Of a stretch of DNA of 64,000 nt, positions 1 through 8,837 are shown piece after piece (the first letter of the stretch is position 1; each line of letters starts with the position of its first letter). This DNA is from CAWBRT01 sp963832365 (GTDB lineage: Bacteria; Acidobacteriota; Terriglobia; Terriglobales; Acidobacteriaceae), in assembly GCA_963832365.1 (NCBI GenBank), contig CAWHUL010000007.1:52257-116256 (forward strand), read 5' to 3'. The notes under the pieces were generated by a model that was not told the origin of the DNA, did no database searches, and saw only the letters and a list, made by a program, of their open reading frames with translations. The position numbers and the translations under genes were made by a program.

Positions 1-2
1 TT

Positions 3-1397
3 CCGATCATCATGGTCGATTGCGACCTCCGCATTCGCCGGCTTACTCCGATGGCGGAAAAGGCCCTGAGAGTGATTCCTGCTGATGTCGGAAGGCTGAT
101 CACGGATCTCAAACTCAACATTGATGTGCCCGACCTGGGGAAGTTAATCCTGGCCGTAATCGAGAGCCTTCAGCCGATCGAACAAGAGGTGCAGGACGAG
201 CGGGGCAAGTGGCACTCGCTGCAGGTACGGCCCTATCGGACTAGCGATAACAGAATCGATGGCGTGGTTCTGGCGCTGCAGGACATCGACATCCTTAAGC
301 GCAGTGAACAGACATTCAAGCGATCCAGCACCTTCATGAAGTCTGTCGTGGAAACGGTGCGGGAGCCCCTGCTGGTACTCGGTTCGGACTTGCGGGTAAC
401 AACGGCCAACAAATCCTTCTACGCCGTCTTCCAAGTCTCGCCGGAGGAAACAATAGGGAGAAGCCTTTACGATTTGGGAAACGAACAATGGAGCATTCCT
501 CACTTGCGCGTACTCATGGGGGAAGTTTTACCCAAGGCCCAGGCTGTGCAGGATTTTGTGGTGGAACACGAGTTCCCCCAGATCGGGCACAAAACCATGT
601 TGCTCAATGCGCGTCAGATCAGCACTGCGGACCAGCCCGATCCACTGATCCTGCTGGCCATTGAGGACATCACCGATCGTAAGCGGGCCGAAGAGGCAGC
701 GCTGCTCTCGGCCGAGAGGATAGCTTCGGCAGGACGTATTGCCGCAACCATAGCGCACGAAATCAACAATCCTCTGGACGCCTTGGCCAATTTAATGTAC
801 CTGCTGGGGCAACAATCCGCTTGGGATGAAGCCTCCCGGAACCTCGTAAAGCGGGGAGAAGAAGAACTAAAACGTATCACAAGTATTACCAGGCAGACAC
901 TTGGGCTATTTAGTAGCTCATCCGAGATTCAAGAGATGGCACTATGCCAAGTGCTTGATGAAACCTCGGAGCTGCTTGGCGGCAAGTTTCGCGAACAGAA
1001 TGTCTCTGTGAAAAAGCGCTATGACGTTGAGGGGCATATCCATGCGGCTCCCACCGAGCTTCGGCAGGTCTTCACCAATTTGCTGGTGAATGCGCTCGCT
1101 GCAACGCCTGCGGGAGGCAAGCTCACGTTACATGTATTTGCCTCTCGTGATTGGCGAAGACTGAAGCGCCGCGGGATACGTGTGGTTATTGCTGATACTG
1201 GTGTAGGCATTCCTTACGAGCACCAGAAGAAGATCTTTGAGCCGTTCTTTACCACAAAAGGCGAGAAAGGAACCGGCCTCGGGCTGTACGTCATTAGCGG
1301 CATCGTGAAGAAATACGAGGGTACTATTCGCCTGCGTAGCAGTACAGCAAAAGGGAGAAGTGGAACCTGCTTCTCAATCTTTTTCCCTACCAAGTAA
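3..1397 (+). CDS. PAS-domain sensor histidine kinase (C-terminal part; gene starts before the window)
   Basis: Autophosphorylating sensor kinase of a two-component system. The frame is open to the left edge, and the first residues (PIIMVDCDLRIRRLTP) match the linker-PAS segment of CheB/CheR-PAS fusion proteins, so the intact protein is probably much larger. A first PAS-like region (about residues 1-100) is followed by a second PAS domain (about 105-225). Then come the H-box IAHEINNPLDALANL (His near residue 250), the N-box around FTNLLVNALAATP, and the G boxes DTGVGIP and GEKGTGLGL of the HATPase domain. The kinase core is complete and ends at a normal stop. No receiver domain or response regulator gene follows, so its partner is unknown. 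The histidine kinase call is firm. The CheB/CheR fusion is inferred from family knowledge. Confidence 0.9.
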   Translation, partial: PIIMVDCDLRIRRLTPMAEKALRVIPADVGRLITDLKLNIDVPDLGKLILAVIESLQPIEQEVQDERGKWHSLQVRPYRTSDNRIDGVVLALQDIDILKRSEQTFKRSSTFMKSVVETVREPLLVLGSDLRVTTANKSFYAVFQVSPEETIGRSLYDLGNEQWSIPHLRVLMGEVLPKAQAVQDFVVEHEFPQIGHKTMLLNARQISTADQPDPLILLAIEDITDRKRAEEAALLSAERIASAGRIAATIAHEINNPLDALANLMYLLGQQSAWDEASRNLVKRGEEELKRITSITRQTLGLFSSSSEIQEMALCQVLDETSELLGGKFREQNVSVKKRYDVEGHIHAAPTELRQVFTNLLVNALAATPAGGKLTLHVFASRDWRRLKRRGIRVVIADTGVGIPYEHQKKIFEPFFTTKGEKGTGLGLYVISGIVKKYEGTIRLRSSTAKGRSGTCFSIFFPTK

Positions 1398-1955
1398 GCA
1401 GACAATTCAGCCCCCAGGACAGATCCGTGGCGAAGCACTGTAGCCCGGTAGGGCCACGGAAACCACTGACGTCATCTCGTCCAGACTGTATACCTGCACG
1501 CTGTTCACGAAGGCAGAGATTTGTGGCCACACGCGCGAGTTGGAGAAAACTGTATTTGGCGTGGGGTTCAGGCGTCGCCCGTTCTGAGCTTTTGTGGCAT
1601 TGATTCGGCGATTGGCGTGCGCCAGAGTTGGCCACAAAGGGGTCGCACAGGGCGTCCAAGAAGTGGCCTTTCGTGGCCACCGTATTCCTGGGCAACAGCG
1701 AAGCTCTAATGACCGCTATTTTAGGAGGCGGTTATGAGCTGGATTATAGGGAACGGAAGCGTTTCTGCGGCACAGTCGAGCAGTCAACATGCTGGCCGAA
1801 CGCCCGTTGGCCCTCTCAAACTCGGCACTTTGACGAAAAGTGGGCTTTGCGAAGATTGGGATTTCTTGTTAGAGAGCGGATTAGAGCTGACTTCGAAGAA
1901 ACATTCGGCGAGTTCCGAGCGCACCGTCGGCAAGTGGAAGTTGATCGGACCCAAG
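1398..1955. other. Intergenic region with repeated TGGCCAC motifs
   Basis: No convincing gene is seen. Short frames exist on both strands, and one at 1734 follows an AGGAGGCGG-like ribosome site, but its translation has no recognisable features and collides with the better minus-strand frame at 1956-2312. GTGGCCAC or close variants occur at about 1523, 1628, 1662 and 1673. Confidence 0.4.
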
Positions 1956-2312
1956 TTACGACGACTCGTATTCTTCTCCCCTGAAAAACTCATTGAGTTC
2001 GTCCGCAATCTCATTCGAAAACAGCACCATGGGACAGCGTGGGTTAATGCACTGCATGTTCGGCCAAATTATGCTTGAGACCTGCGCCGGGGTAATCATT
2101 ATCCGAGGCGGTTTCTGATCCTCTCCACGGGACAGGTCCAACACTTTCTCGGCGAGTACTTTCTTAGCCTCCAACGCGAGATTGGGACACAAGACATCCA
2201 AGCATGTCCATACAGCTTCGACACGCTGGCGTGCGGCAAGCTTGATCGCTGGACTTACCTCGGCTCTCGGGTGGCGGTTTCGATTCATGCGAGGGAATAA
2301 CTCATCAACCAC
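1956..2312 (-). CDS. Hypothetical protein
   Basis: A 118-residue frame from a GTG start; an in-frame ATG near 2288 is an alternative. I do not recognise a family. The sequence looks protein-like: a helical stretch with alternating Leu/Ala and Lys/Glu (LALEAKKVLAEKVLDLSRGE), a Cys pair (CINPRC), and an acidic tail ending in EFFRGEEYESS. It lies downstream of the serine recombinase at 2370-3005 on the same strand, 57 bases away, so it may belong to the same accessory block. A competing plus-strand frame overlaps its 3' part, so the gene call itself is uncertain. Confidence 0.35.
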   Translation of the reverse strand: MVDELFPRMNRNRHPRAEVSPAIKLAARQRVEAVWTCLDVLCPNLALEAKKVLAEKVLDLSRGEDQKPPRIMITPAQVSSIIWPNMQCINPRCPMVLFSNEIADELNEFFRGEEYESS

Positions 2313-2369
2313 TCACGTTTTAGAAAATGTTCAGTGAGCAACAAACAAGTGTTTGTCGCTCAGCAAAAC

Positions 2370-3005
2370 TCACGCCTTAAGTGCTCTCGATTCATGGGGT
2401 ATAACAGGCGCCGGGAGCAGGGGATTTTCGCTCATCTGCTGGAGGCGGGATCGGATCGTTCCGTAGCCGAGGCCGAGCACCGTGGCGATCTGGCGTAGGC
2501 TGGCACCGTCGGTCTTCATCTGGAGGATCCGGTCACCATCTGCCACCCGGCGAGGACGACCAAGCTGTTTACCGTTGGCACGGGCATTAACGAGCCCACA
2601 TTTCACACGTTCTTTAGTGAGAGACAGTTCGAACTCAGCCATCGCCCCAATAATCTGAAACATGAGCCGCCCGGTTGGCGTACTGAGGTCGAGGTTGTCT
2701 CTGAGGCTGACGAACGCCACGCCATAGGAGTCGAGATCGGCGAGGGCATTCACCAGGTGCTTCAGCGACCTGCCGAACCGATCTACCTTCCAACAGGCGA
2801 CAATGTCGAAGCGGCGGCGATGGGCGTCGGCCATCAGACGGTTCAATGCCGGGCGGGAGTCCTTCGAGCCGGAAACACCTTCATCGACATACTCGCCAGT
2901 GACGACCCATCCACGGCGGGAGGCGTACTCACGCAGCTCGGACAACTGCATTTCGGGATGCTGGCCGTTCAGCGTTGAAACTCTGGCGTACAAGGCAACT
3001 CGCAT
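2370..3005 (-). CDS. Serine recombinase (resolvase/invertase family)
   Basis: Small serine recombinase of 211 residues that would cut and rejoin DNA through a phosphoserine link. The N-terminal motif LYARVST carries the nucleophile (Ser at residue 10). The second catalytic block is intact in CWKVDRFGRSLKHL, with the expected Asp and Arg residues. GRLMFQIIGAMAEFE and the GRPRR linker lead to a C-terminal helix-turn-helix (DGASLRQIATVLGLGYGTIRSRL). The length is normal for a resolvase or invertase. It follows two other minus-strand genes, one of them a degenerate relative. No transposase gene is adjacent, so the role could be resolution of a lost transposon, inversion of nearby DNA, or multimer resolution. 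Confidence 0.9.
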   Translation of the reverse strand: MRVALYARVSTLNGQHPEMQLSELREYASRRGWVVTGEYVDEGVSGSKDSRPALNRLMADAHRRRFDIVACWKVDRFGRSLKHLVNALADLDSYGVAFVSLRDNLDLSTPTGRLMFQIIGAMAEFELSLTKERVKCGLVNARANGKQLGRPRRVADGDRILQMKTDGASLRQIATVLGLGYGTIRSRLQQMSENPLLPAPVIPHESRALKA

Positions 3006-3028
3006 AATCCTCTGTGCTGGGGCGGAGA

Positions 3029-3259
3029 TTAGGACGCCCCCGGGGTTAGTGCCGTGTGAATCAGCAGCGGCTGACCGTCTTTGCTGTGGAAGACTTCGAT
3101 GACGACTTCACGCCCCGCAGCTTGGGCCTTCTTTAGCAATGGCTGCATCTCCTCGGCTTGACTGAGGCGGTGGAGAGCATCTTGCATGCCCTCGCTCGGA
3201 GGATGGGTCGGCGCACCGCTCGGGCGGCGATATTTGAACTGAATAGTCGGAGTTTTCAT
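3029..3259 (-). CDS. Small hypothetical protein between two serine recombinases
   Basis: A 76-residue protein. I chose the ATG at 3259 because GAGGAAGAG lies just upstream at good spacing; a longer frame would run into the preceding gene. It starts 10 bases after the stop of the recombinase-like gene at 3270 and ends 23 bases before the active-looking recombinase, so the three probably form one transcript. The sequence starts MKTPTIQFKYRRPSG, has a central helical stretch, and ends with a strand-like segment (REVVIEVFHSKDGQPLLIHT). No family is recognised. Confidence 0.55.
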   Translation of the reverse strand: MKTPTIQFKYRRPSGAPTHPPSEGMQDALHRLSQAEEMQPLLKKAQAAGREVVIEVFHSKDGQPLLIHTALTPGAS

Positions 3260-3269
3260 GCTCTCTTCC

Positions 3270-3947
3270 TCATACGACAAACTCGGCAACGACTTCGGCG
3301 GCAGCGGGCTGGTACTGGCCGACCCCAGCGAACTGGCGCTGTGCCTCTCTCACGAACCGCACGACCGACGCTCGGCTTACCCCATATTTCTTCGAGCATT
3401 GCGTCAATGACATCCCGGACAAACGGTCTCGGACGATTGAGTCATGCGGGGTGCTGAGAGGTCTCCTGCCAAGCTGGAATCCGTCCAATCTTTTGCGCCT
3501 CAAGCCCATGCGGATATGTTCCTTCACCAATTCACTCTCGCATTGGTTGAGGCTGGCCATAGCATCAAAGAAAAGCTTCCCAGTTGAAGTAGACGTGTCG
3601 ATAGCCTCCTGTGCAGAAATCAGGTCGATGTGGAGAGTCCTGAAGTGTTCAGTCAACTGGAGCAAATGCTTGACGCCTTTGCTGAGGCACGCCAACCTGT
3701 TAGTCAGGACGATCGAAAAGCGACCCTGTTTAGCGCCGGCCGTTAGCGCTTCCAGTCCGGGGCGCCGTGCCTTAGGTCCGGAAGCAATGTCTTTGTACTC
3801 AGCTACCACCTCAAATCCGCGTTGACGGGCAAGCTGACGGAGATAACACACCTGTGCAGATACATCTTCCTCAGGTGCCCATGCCCGAGCGTAAATCGCA
3901 GCTTTTTTTTCACAGGTGCTCCTTAGCTCTGGAGAAAGTACGGACAT
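3270..3947 (-). CDS. Degenerate serine recombinase lacking catalytic residues
   Basis: A 225-residue relative of the recombinase at 2370, alignable over almost the whole length. Where the active protein has YARVST, this one has YARAWAP, so the catalytic Ser is Trp. Where the active protein has VDRFGRS, this one has LACLSKG, so the catalytic Asp and Arg residues are Ala, Cys and Lys. The fold-defining parts are kept: SGPKARRPGLEAL, STSTGKLFFDAMASLNQ, LGRRPL, and a C-terminal helix-turn-helix (GMSLTQCSKKYGVSRASVVRFV). The frame is open and undamaged, so the loss of catalytic residues is not simple decay. It may act as a DNA-binding partner or regulator; that role is inference. Confidence 0.75.
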   Translation of the reverse strand: MSVLSPELRSTCEKKAAIYARAWAPEEDVSAQVCYLRQLARQRGFEVVAEYKDIASGPKARRPGLEALTAGAKQGRFSIVLTNRLACLSKGVKHLLQLTEHFRTLHIDLISAQEAIDTSTSTGKLFFDAMASLNQCESELVKEHIRMGLRRKRLDGFQLGRRPLSTPHDSIVRDRLSGMSLTQCSKKYGVSRASVVRFVREAQRQFAGVGQYQPAAAEVVAEFVV

Positions 3948-4350
3948 AACTGTGAATTGACGACTGGATCGTCAGACTGTTTCCTCGACTATTTCGCAAG
4001 TGCTTTGCGGCCAATCAATCAATACGTGACGCACAGGGAAAACACGGCACACGGTTGATTGGTTGAGAGCGTCATGGCAATGGGTCTGAACATAGCTAAG
4101 TGCGTTGTCGGGGGTTTTCGAAGGAACTACTATGCTGGAGGTCAACCTATATAAATTCCTAAGCGGGGCGAATCCTAGCTCGATGCAATGCAGATCACTC
4201 ATTACCTTCATTCTACAGTGGAGGTAGGAAAAACTGACAATTTTCCTTTAGTTACATCCACCATATCTATACCTACAGTCTTTCACTCGTGGTCGTCCAT
4301 ATTTTGTCTCAAATTTCCGATGGCCACTGTAGAATATGACTGGAGGACGC
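3948..4350. other. Intergenic region upstream of divergent genes
   Basis: A 400-base stretch between the minus-strand recombinase unit and a plus-strand small gene. It contains an interrupted inverted repeat (CAATCAATCAA near 4013 against TTGATTGGTTG near 4055). This is the expected place for divergent promoters and possibly a recombinase binding site. No gene is supported. Confidence 0.35.
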
Positions 4351-4566
4351 ATGTCACTTAAAAAAGATTACGTCCGAGACGGCAGTAAACAGACAATCGG
4401 CTCAATTACAATCGGGTTCGATGATAGTAGCTCCGTAGTCCGAGATAACAGCGGCAACACCCTTGGTCGCACATCCGAGCGCTTTAATAACACCCGAGAT
4501 AGCACCGGTAAACTCGTATCCAGCAACACCGCCGACCCCGGCCTCCTGATCAACCGCAAAAAGTAA
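4351..4566 (+). CDS. Conserved small hypothetical protein (GRTSERF family)
   Basis: A 71-residue hydrophilic protein. The ATG at 4351 is chosen over one 15 bases upstream because GGAGG sits 4 bases before it. The sequence has a beta-repeat look, with motifs IGSITIGFDDSSSVVRD, GNTLGRTSERFNNTRD and DPGLLINRKK. I know similar small proteins as hypothetical genes in Acidobacteriota and some Proteobacteria, without known function. It has its own rho-independent terminator at 4586-4617, so it is probably a single-gene transcript. Confidence 0.7.
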   Translation: MSLKKDYVRDGSKQTIGSITIGFDDSSSVVRDNSGNTLGRTSERFNNTRDSTGKLVSSNTADPGLLINRKK

Positions 4567-4585
4567 CCCACCTATCACATTTCAG

Positions 4586-4617
4586 AGGGGCACCCACGCA
4601 GCAACGTGCCCCTTTTT
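4586..4617 (+). terminator. Rho-independent terminator
   Basis: A perfect 8-bp stem (AGGGGCAC at 4586-4593 with GTGCCCCT at 4606-4613), a 12-base loop, then a T run. It lies 19 bases after the stop of the gene at 4351 and just before the gene at 4632. Confidence 0.85.
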
Positions 4618-4631
4618 AAACGTTGGGGCAA

Positions 4632-5123
4632 ATGAGCCATCGTCATTTTTGCGATTGTGCTGGCCACGACTGGTTATGTGAGGGCAAAGCACTACGCCCT
4701 CTCGCTGGGAACACGGAACCTTCGCTGTGCATGTGTCCCGACCACGGAGTGCCGATGGAGGATGGCGACCATAGCAAATGCATGGTCGAACTACTCGCTT
4801 GCCCCGACCACATGGACGAACAACTCCGTCGAATGGGGTACGAGCCCGGTGCCAGCAATATGCCCCGTCGCAGCCAGGGCGCTGCTGGAGAGAGCTTCTT
4901 CAAGGATAACGACGGCAATCGCATCGTCGGCTTTTGCCTGTGGTGCAACATGGACTTTTACACCCACCAGGAAGTCAAGGCGCACAATTCAAACGATTTG
5001 GCGACGTGCACTGTCTTCCAGGAGTTAAAAGACCAGTATTGCATACCGCCCGTCCTACAAATGATGTTCGAGGATGCCGGGTTACTGGATGATGACGCTG
5101 AACCAGGGAGGAAGGATGAGTAA
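4632..5123 (+). CDS. Cys/His-rich conserved hypothetical protein
   Basis: A 163-residue protein starting MSHRHFCDCAGHDW; the ATG at 4632 is preceded by a GGGG stretch. It is rich in Cys and His in pairs (CDC, CMCPDHG, KCMVELLACPDH, CLWCNMDF), which suggests one or more structural zinc sites. The tail is acidic (EDAGLLDDDAEP). I recognise the family as a hypothetical protein common in Acidobacteriota genomes, with no assigned function. It is the first gene of a tightly packed set: its stop lies inside the start of the next frame (ATGAGTAA), and a third gene overlaps by 4 bases. Confidence 0.7.
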   Translation: MSHRHFCDCAGHDWLCEGKALRPLAGNTEPSLCMCPDHGVPMEDGDHSKCMVELLACPDHMDEQLRRMGYEPGASNMPRRSQGAAGESFFKDNDGNRIVGFCLWCNMDFYTHQEVKAHNSNDLATCTVFQELKDQYCIPPVLQMMFEDAGLLDDDAEPGRKDE

Positions 5124-5461
5124 CAAAGAACAGCAGGAGCCTCGAGTTGGCATTTTCTGGTTTTTCCAACGCATGTTAATTCTCGACACCACCCCACTCT
5201 CAAAAGCCGAGGCGTACGGGCGACCGACCTCTGGACATGCCACCAGTCACGTCGACTATTGGGCGGGACTTCAACGTAAAAGATTGGTGCCGTCAGAGAG
5301 TTGAATACGAAGAACCGCCCCGTGGGCGAGTCGGATACGACAAGCGAGAGGAACGATTCTGGTTACGAGCCGACCGCTGCATTCTGAAGAAGAAAGCGCT
5401 TGTGGAGCCGGATCATGAGGTTGATGCATTTACCGAGTGGCAATACACGGACGGAGAATGA
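5116..5461 (+). pseudogene. Conserved hypothetical protein (GIFW family), frameshifted
   Basis: Two adjacent frames join into one known hypothetical family. The 5' part (ATG at 5116, strong GGAGGAAGG site) reads VGIFWFFQRMLILDTTPLS, and the 3' part reads VEYEEPPRGRVGYD then RADRCILKKKALVEP. Skipping one base near 5298 joins VPSE to VEYEE and gives a continuous 114-residue protein. Proteins of this layout are familiar hypotheticals in Acidobacteriota. The start overlaps the upstream gene by 8 bases and the 3' end overlaps the next start (ATGA), which indicates a coupled operon. The single-base break may be sequencing error rather than true decay. Confidence 0.65.
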
Positions 5462-5736
5462 CGATCATTATCAATGCGAAGTGTGTTTACGGAGACGGTA
5501 ACCCGAATTTAAATCTGTCAATGCAAGAAGTAATTACCGGGTACCTGAGAGCCAGAGACCAGCTCCACCAGGGCATGGACGATCTCGATGGCTATGTTTT
5601 TGCGGCGAAAGCGCTATATCTCGCTTTCGTCCAAGATACTAGCATTACCGGCCACCGCGTCCTCTGCGAGGCGTTCCGAGCCTTCCGCAAAATATTGACC
5701 CGGCAACAAGCGTTTTCATTGCTGTCCGTCGATTAA
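5458..5736 (+). CDS. Hypothetical protein in operon with the two preceding genes
   Basis: A 92-residue protein. The start is taken at 5458, where ATGA overlaps the stop of the preceding frame, the usual arrangement for translational coupling. It begins with a short strand region (MTIIINAKCVYGDGNPNLNLS) and continues as mostly helical sequence rich in Ala, Leu and Arg (GYLRARDQLHQGMDDLDGYVFAAKALYLAF). No family is recognised. Its place as third gene of a compact operon with two Acidobacteriota-type hypotheticals is the main support. Confidence 0.55.
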   Translation: MTIIINAKCVYGDGNPNLNLSMQEVITGYLRARDQLHQGMDDLDGYVFAAKALYLAFVQDTSITGHRVLCEAFRAFRKILTRQQAFSLLSVD

Positions 5737-5936
5737 TTGAATCCTTCGGCATCAATCTCACCTTTGTCTGTCGTTGCCGCGGAAGAGCATTATGTCTCGA
5801 TTCTCAATGATTTCGATATCAATTTATGCCGGCTGCAATGGTTGTTTGATTCGGGTCAGCGAGTCCAAGCGAGCATGGACGTACAATAATGCTGTCGCCG
5901 TGTTCAAGGCGAGAAATCTCCGGAATTGGAGCGAGT

Positions 5937-7371
5937 GTGAGTCGAACCCAGTCCATTGCTAGGGCGACCGAATACTTTGACACTGGTCGCTTTCTCCAAG
6001 AACTGCAGCAAAGAGTGGCCATGCCTACCGAGAGCCAGGCCTCCGGTAGCGGGCCGGTCTTGCGCTGTTATCTGAGCGAGTTGATAGGTCCCCAACTCGA
6101 GTCCTTGGGCTTCGCCTGGAGGATCATCGAAAGCCCGCTCTCTGGCGGCAACCCGTTCCTAATTGCTGAGCGAATTGAGCCTGATGCTGCATGCACTGTG
6201 CTGACCTACGGGCACGGGGGCGTAGTACGCCGGACAAGAGAGCCAATGGCGCTTAGGACTCGGCCCCTGGCGGATCGTGGTTGAGGGTGATCGCTGGTAT
6301 GGCAGGGGAACAGCAGATAACAAAGGACAACACACCATTAATTTAGCTGCGTTGGCGGAGGTGCTGGCGTTGCGCAATAGGCACCTTGGCTACAACGTAA
6401 AAGTCATTTTCGAAACCGGAGAAGAGACCGGTTCGGCGGGGCTGCGCGAGGTCTGCTCGCTTTACGGTAAAGAACTGGCCGCCGATCTCTTTATTGCCTC
6501 TGACGGCCCCCGTGTCGCCGCTGGAACGCCAACCATATTTCTTGGGAGCAGAGGGGAGTTTAAGTTTAGCCTTCACGTCAATCTACGCGACGGCGACCAC
6601 CATTCAGGGAATTGGGGCGGTGCGCTGCGCAACCCCGCTGTTCGGCTGGCCCATGCAATTGCCAGCATGGTGGATGCTAAAGGCCGCGTGTTGGTAAAGG
6701 GCCTATTGCCGGATTCTCTGCCTGCCAATGTGAGAGAAGCACTCCGGACGGTAACAGTAGGTGGCGTCCTCACTGACCCGGCGATTGACCCGGACTGGGG
6801 TGAGCCGGGGCTTTCCCCTGCCGAGCGTGTCTATGCTTGGAATACGCTGGAAGTAATTGCTTTCAAAGCCGGCAACCCAGAAGCCCCTGTCAACGCGATT
6901 CCCGGAGAAGCGCATGCGTACTGTCAAATCCGCTGGGTAGTCGGGAGCGATCATCTAAACTTCATTCGTCATATTCGTGAGCATCTAGCCGCAACGGGCT
7001 TGACTGATGTTGACGTTCAACTTTACGGCACTCCCATGACGGCAACCCGTCTGGATCTTGATAATCCCTGGGTGCCTTGGGTGGTAAATTCCTTACAACG
7101 GACCACAGCCAAGACCCCAGCCCTCCTTCCAAACTTTGGCGGTTCCCTGCCAAACGATGTTTTCTCAGACGTGCTAGGGTTACCGACAATTTGGATTCCA
7201 CATTCCTATCCGGCATGCAGCCAGCACGCACCTGACGAGCATCTACTTGCCTCTGTCGCTCGGGAAGCGTTACAGATTATGACCGGTCTGTTTTGGGATC
7301 TCGCCGAGGATGGCGGTGCGGTTCTGGGGCTCAGATTTGCATCCGGAATTGGGGGGAGGAGCGGGACATAA
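5937..7371 (+). pseudogene. M20 family metallopeptidase, one-base frameshift
   Basis: Zinc-dependent amidohydrolase/peptidase of the M20 family. The GTG at 5937 gives an N-terminus typical of the family (VSRTQSIARATEYFD, then AMPTESQ). The metal-site motifs are YGHG, GDRWYGRGTADNKGQ, FETGEETGSAG and, near the end, PHSYPACSQHAPDEH. The frame breaks near 6231. Skipping one C there reads VVR-GQESQWRLGLGPWRIVVEGDRWYG and gives a complete protein of about 477 residues. The dimerisation domain lies in the middle (EFKFSLHVNLRDGDHHSG). The break looks like an indel error, but real inactivation cannot be excluded. The stop overlaps the start of the next gene by one base. Confidence 0.8.
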
Positions 7372-7748
7372 TGCACAAGCTGACGATTATCCTCGTAGCA
7401 CTGGCGATCAGCTGGGCCTGTGCTCTGGCCCAGGTGGTCGAAACCGCGGGGGCGGCTGCAGGTTCAGGCTCGGCTCGTCCCTCCAGCACGGCCGGCCAGG
7501 GCGCGCCTGAAAGCAAGGGTTCTGCTGGCAGCGCCGGCACGATGGGGCGTCAAATCGGGACTTTGCCCCGCGTAACGACCAAGCCTACGCCCGGCATGGT
7601 GGGGCAACTGAGCATAGGCGTAAGCTCGTCTATTCCAAATTTGCCGTTAGTCCAGAACAGCCCTGCAATAAGCGCTCCCGGCATGGTGCCAAGTCAGTCC
7701 ACGACGCGCACCTTCGCCCCCGGGGTTACCGCAGTTCCTCGCCCATAG
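7371..7748 (+). CDS. Small secreted Ser/Gly/Ala/Pro-rich protein
   Basis: A 125-residue protein with a clear signal peptide (MHKLTIILVALAISWACALA) and a low-complexity mature part rich in Ser, Gly, Ala, Pro and Thr. The ATG at 7371 shares its A with the stop of the M20 gene and is preceded by GGGAGGAG, so the two are probably co-translated. No fold or motif is visible and no Cys remains after the signal sequence, so it is likely an unstructured exported or periplasmic protein. Function unknown. Confidence 0.55.
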   Translation: MHKLTIILVALAISWACALAQVVETAGAAAGSGSARPSSTAGQGAPESKGSAGSAGTMGRQIGTLPRVTTKPTPGMVGQLSIGVSSSIPNLPLVQNSPAISAPGMVPSQSTTRTFAPGVTAVPRP

Positions 7749-7799
7749 CTCGGGCGACACCGCCCCTGCTGATGGGGCACAGGGTAGGAGTGTGAGCGC

Positions 7800-8837
7800 A
7801 TGACAAGCGACGAATCGAAGAAGGTTCTGCCGGTTGGCAAACTTCCACTTGAACATTTGCGATCGTTGGTGATGCGTCTGCCAAAGCAAGATCCGCGACT
7901 GCTCGTCGGACCTCAGGTTGGCGAGGACGCAGCCGTCATTGATGCTGGAGATCGATATCTCGTCGTCGCGACAGATCCCATCACCTTTGCCGCTGATCAA
8001 ATCGGGCGTTACGCTGTTCACATTAACGCGAATGACGTCGCCGTCATGGGTGCGCGCCCATTGTGGTTCTTCGCCGTTCTGCTCCTTCCGGAGAGTCGCA
8101 CGACCCCCGAGCTAGTCGAGACGATCATGGGCGATGTGCGGACCGCGTGCGAGGAATTGGGTGTCACGCTCGGCGGCGGGCACACTGAAATCACTCAAGG
8201 CCTCGACCGCCCGATTCTGGTCGGTCAAATGATCGGCGAGGTAGCCCCGACTCGCCTTGTGCGCAAGACTCGTATCACCATCGGCGATCTGATCCTGTTG
8301 ACACGCAGTGTGGCCATCGAAGGCACCGCAATCCTGGCAAGAGAGAAGTCCGAGCGACTGCGCGGACGGGTTGATGCTAATCTTCTGGCGCGGGCCGCTC
8401 GTTTCCTTCTTGAGCCCGGCATCAGTGTCGTGAGTGCGGCTCTTGCGACTGCTAATGTCGGCGAGGCTGTGCACGCGATGCACGACCCGACGGAAGGCGG
8501 GCTCGCGACGGGGCTGTTCGAGTTGGTGGCTCCCGCCGGTCTCGGGCTTCGGGTGATTCGCGAGCTCATTCCTGTGGCTCCCGAAACCGAGACGATTTGC
8601 AATGTGCTCGCGCTAGACCCGCTGAAACTGCTTGCGTCGGGTGCCTTGCTGATCGCCGTCGCTCGGGACAGTGCGGACTCGGTTCTGAAAGCCGTTGAGG
8701 CCGCAGGCGTTCCGGTTCGGGTGATTGGCCAAGTGCGTGAGGCGGCCGAGGGCATCACGATCGTCACGAATGGGGCCGTCGAGCCGCTCAGTCCTCCCGT
8801 TCGAGACGAGATAGCACGAGCTTTAGAAGGCGGTTAG
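7800..8837 (+). CDS. AIR synthase-related protein (HypE/PurM fold)
   Basis: A 345-residue protein of the PurM/HypE/SelD/ThiL superfamily, whose members bind ATP and transfer phosphate or carbamoyl groups. Motifs include VGEDAAVID, the ATDPITF strand, INANDVAVMGARPLWF, LGGGHTEIT, and HDPTEGGLATGLFEL in the C-terminal domain. It lacks the Cys-ending tail that HypE uses to carry the cyano ligand, and no hydrogenase genes are nearby, so a true HypE role is unlikely. The gene sits alone on the plus strand, 51 bases after the small secreted protein. Confidence 0.8.
   Translation: MTSDESKKVLPVGKLPLEHLRSLVMRLPKQDPRLLVGPQVGEDAAVIDAGDRYLVVATDPITFAADQIGRYAVHINANDVAVMGARPLWFFAVLLLPESRTTPELVETIMGDVRTACEELGVTLGGGHTEITQGLDRPILVGQMIGEVAPTRLVRKTRITIGDLILLTRSVAIEGTAILAREKSERLRGRVDANLLARAARFLLEPGISVVSAALATANVGEAVHAMHDPTEGGLATGLFELVAPAGLGLRVIRELIPVAPETETICNVLALDPLKLLASGALLIAVARDSADSVLKAVEAAGVPVRVIGQVREAAEGITIVTNGAVEPLSPPVRDEIARALEGG

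Noticed and set aside
1628..2078. Two overlapping plus-strand frames, one (1734) behind an AGGAGGCGG site
   Set aside because: Translations show no protein-like pattern or family, the frames overlap each other, and the 1734 frame runs into the more convincing minus-strand frame at 1956.
3972..4211. 79-residue minus-strand frame in the divergent intergenic region
   Set aside because: No ribosome site or recognisable sequence; it occupies the expected promoter region.
7800..8837. Hydrogenase maturation factor HypE
   Set aside because: The Cys-ending C-terminal tail of HypE is missing and no hydrogenase genes are near, so only the superfamily is called.
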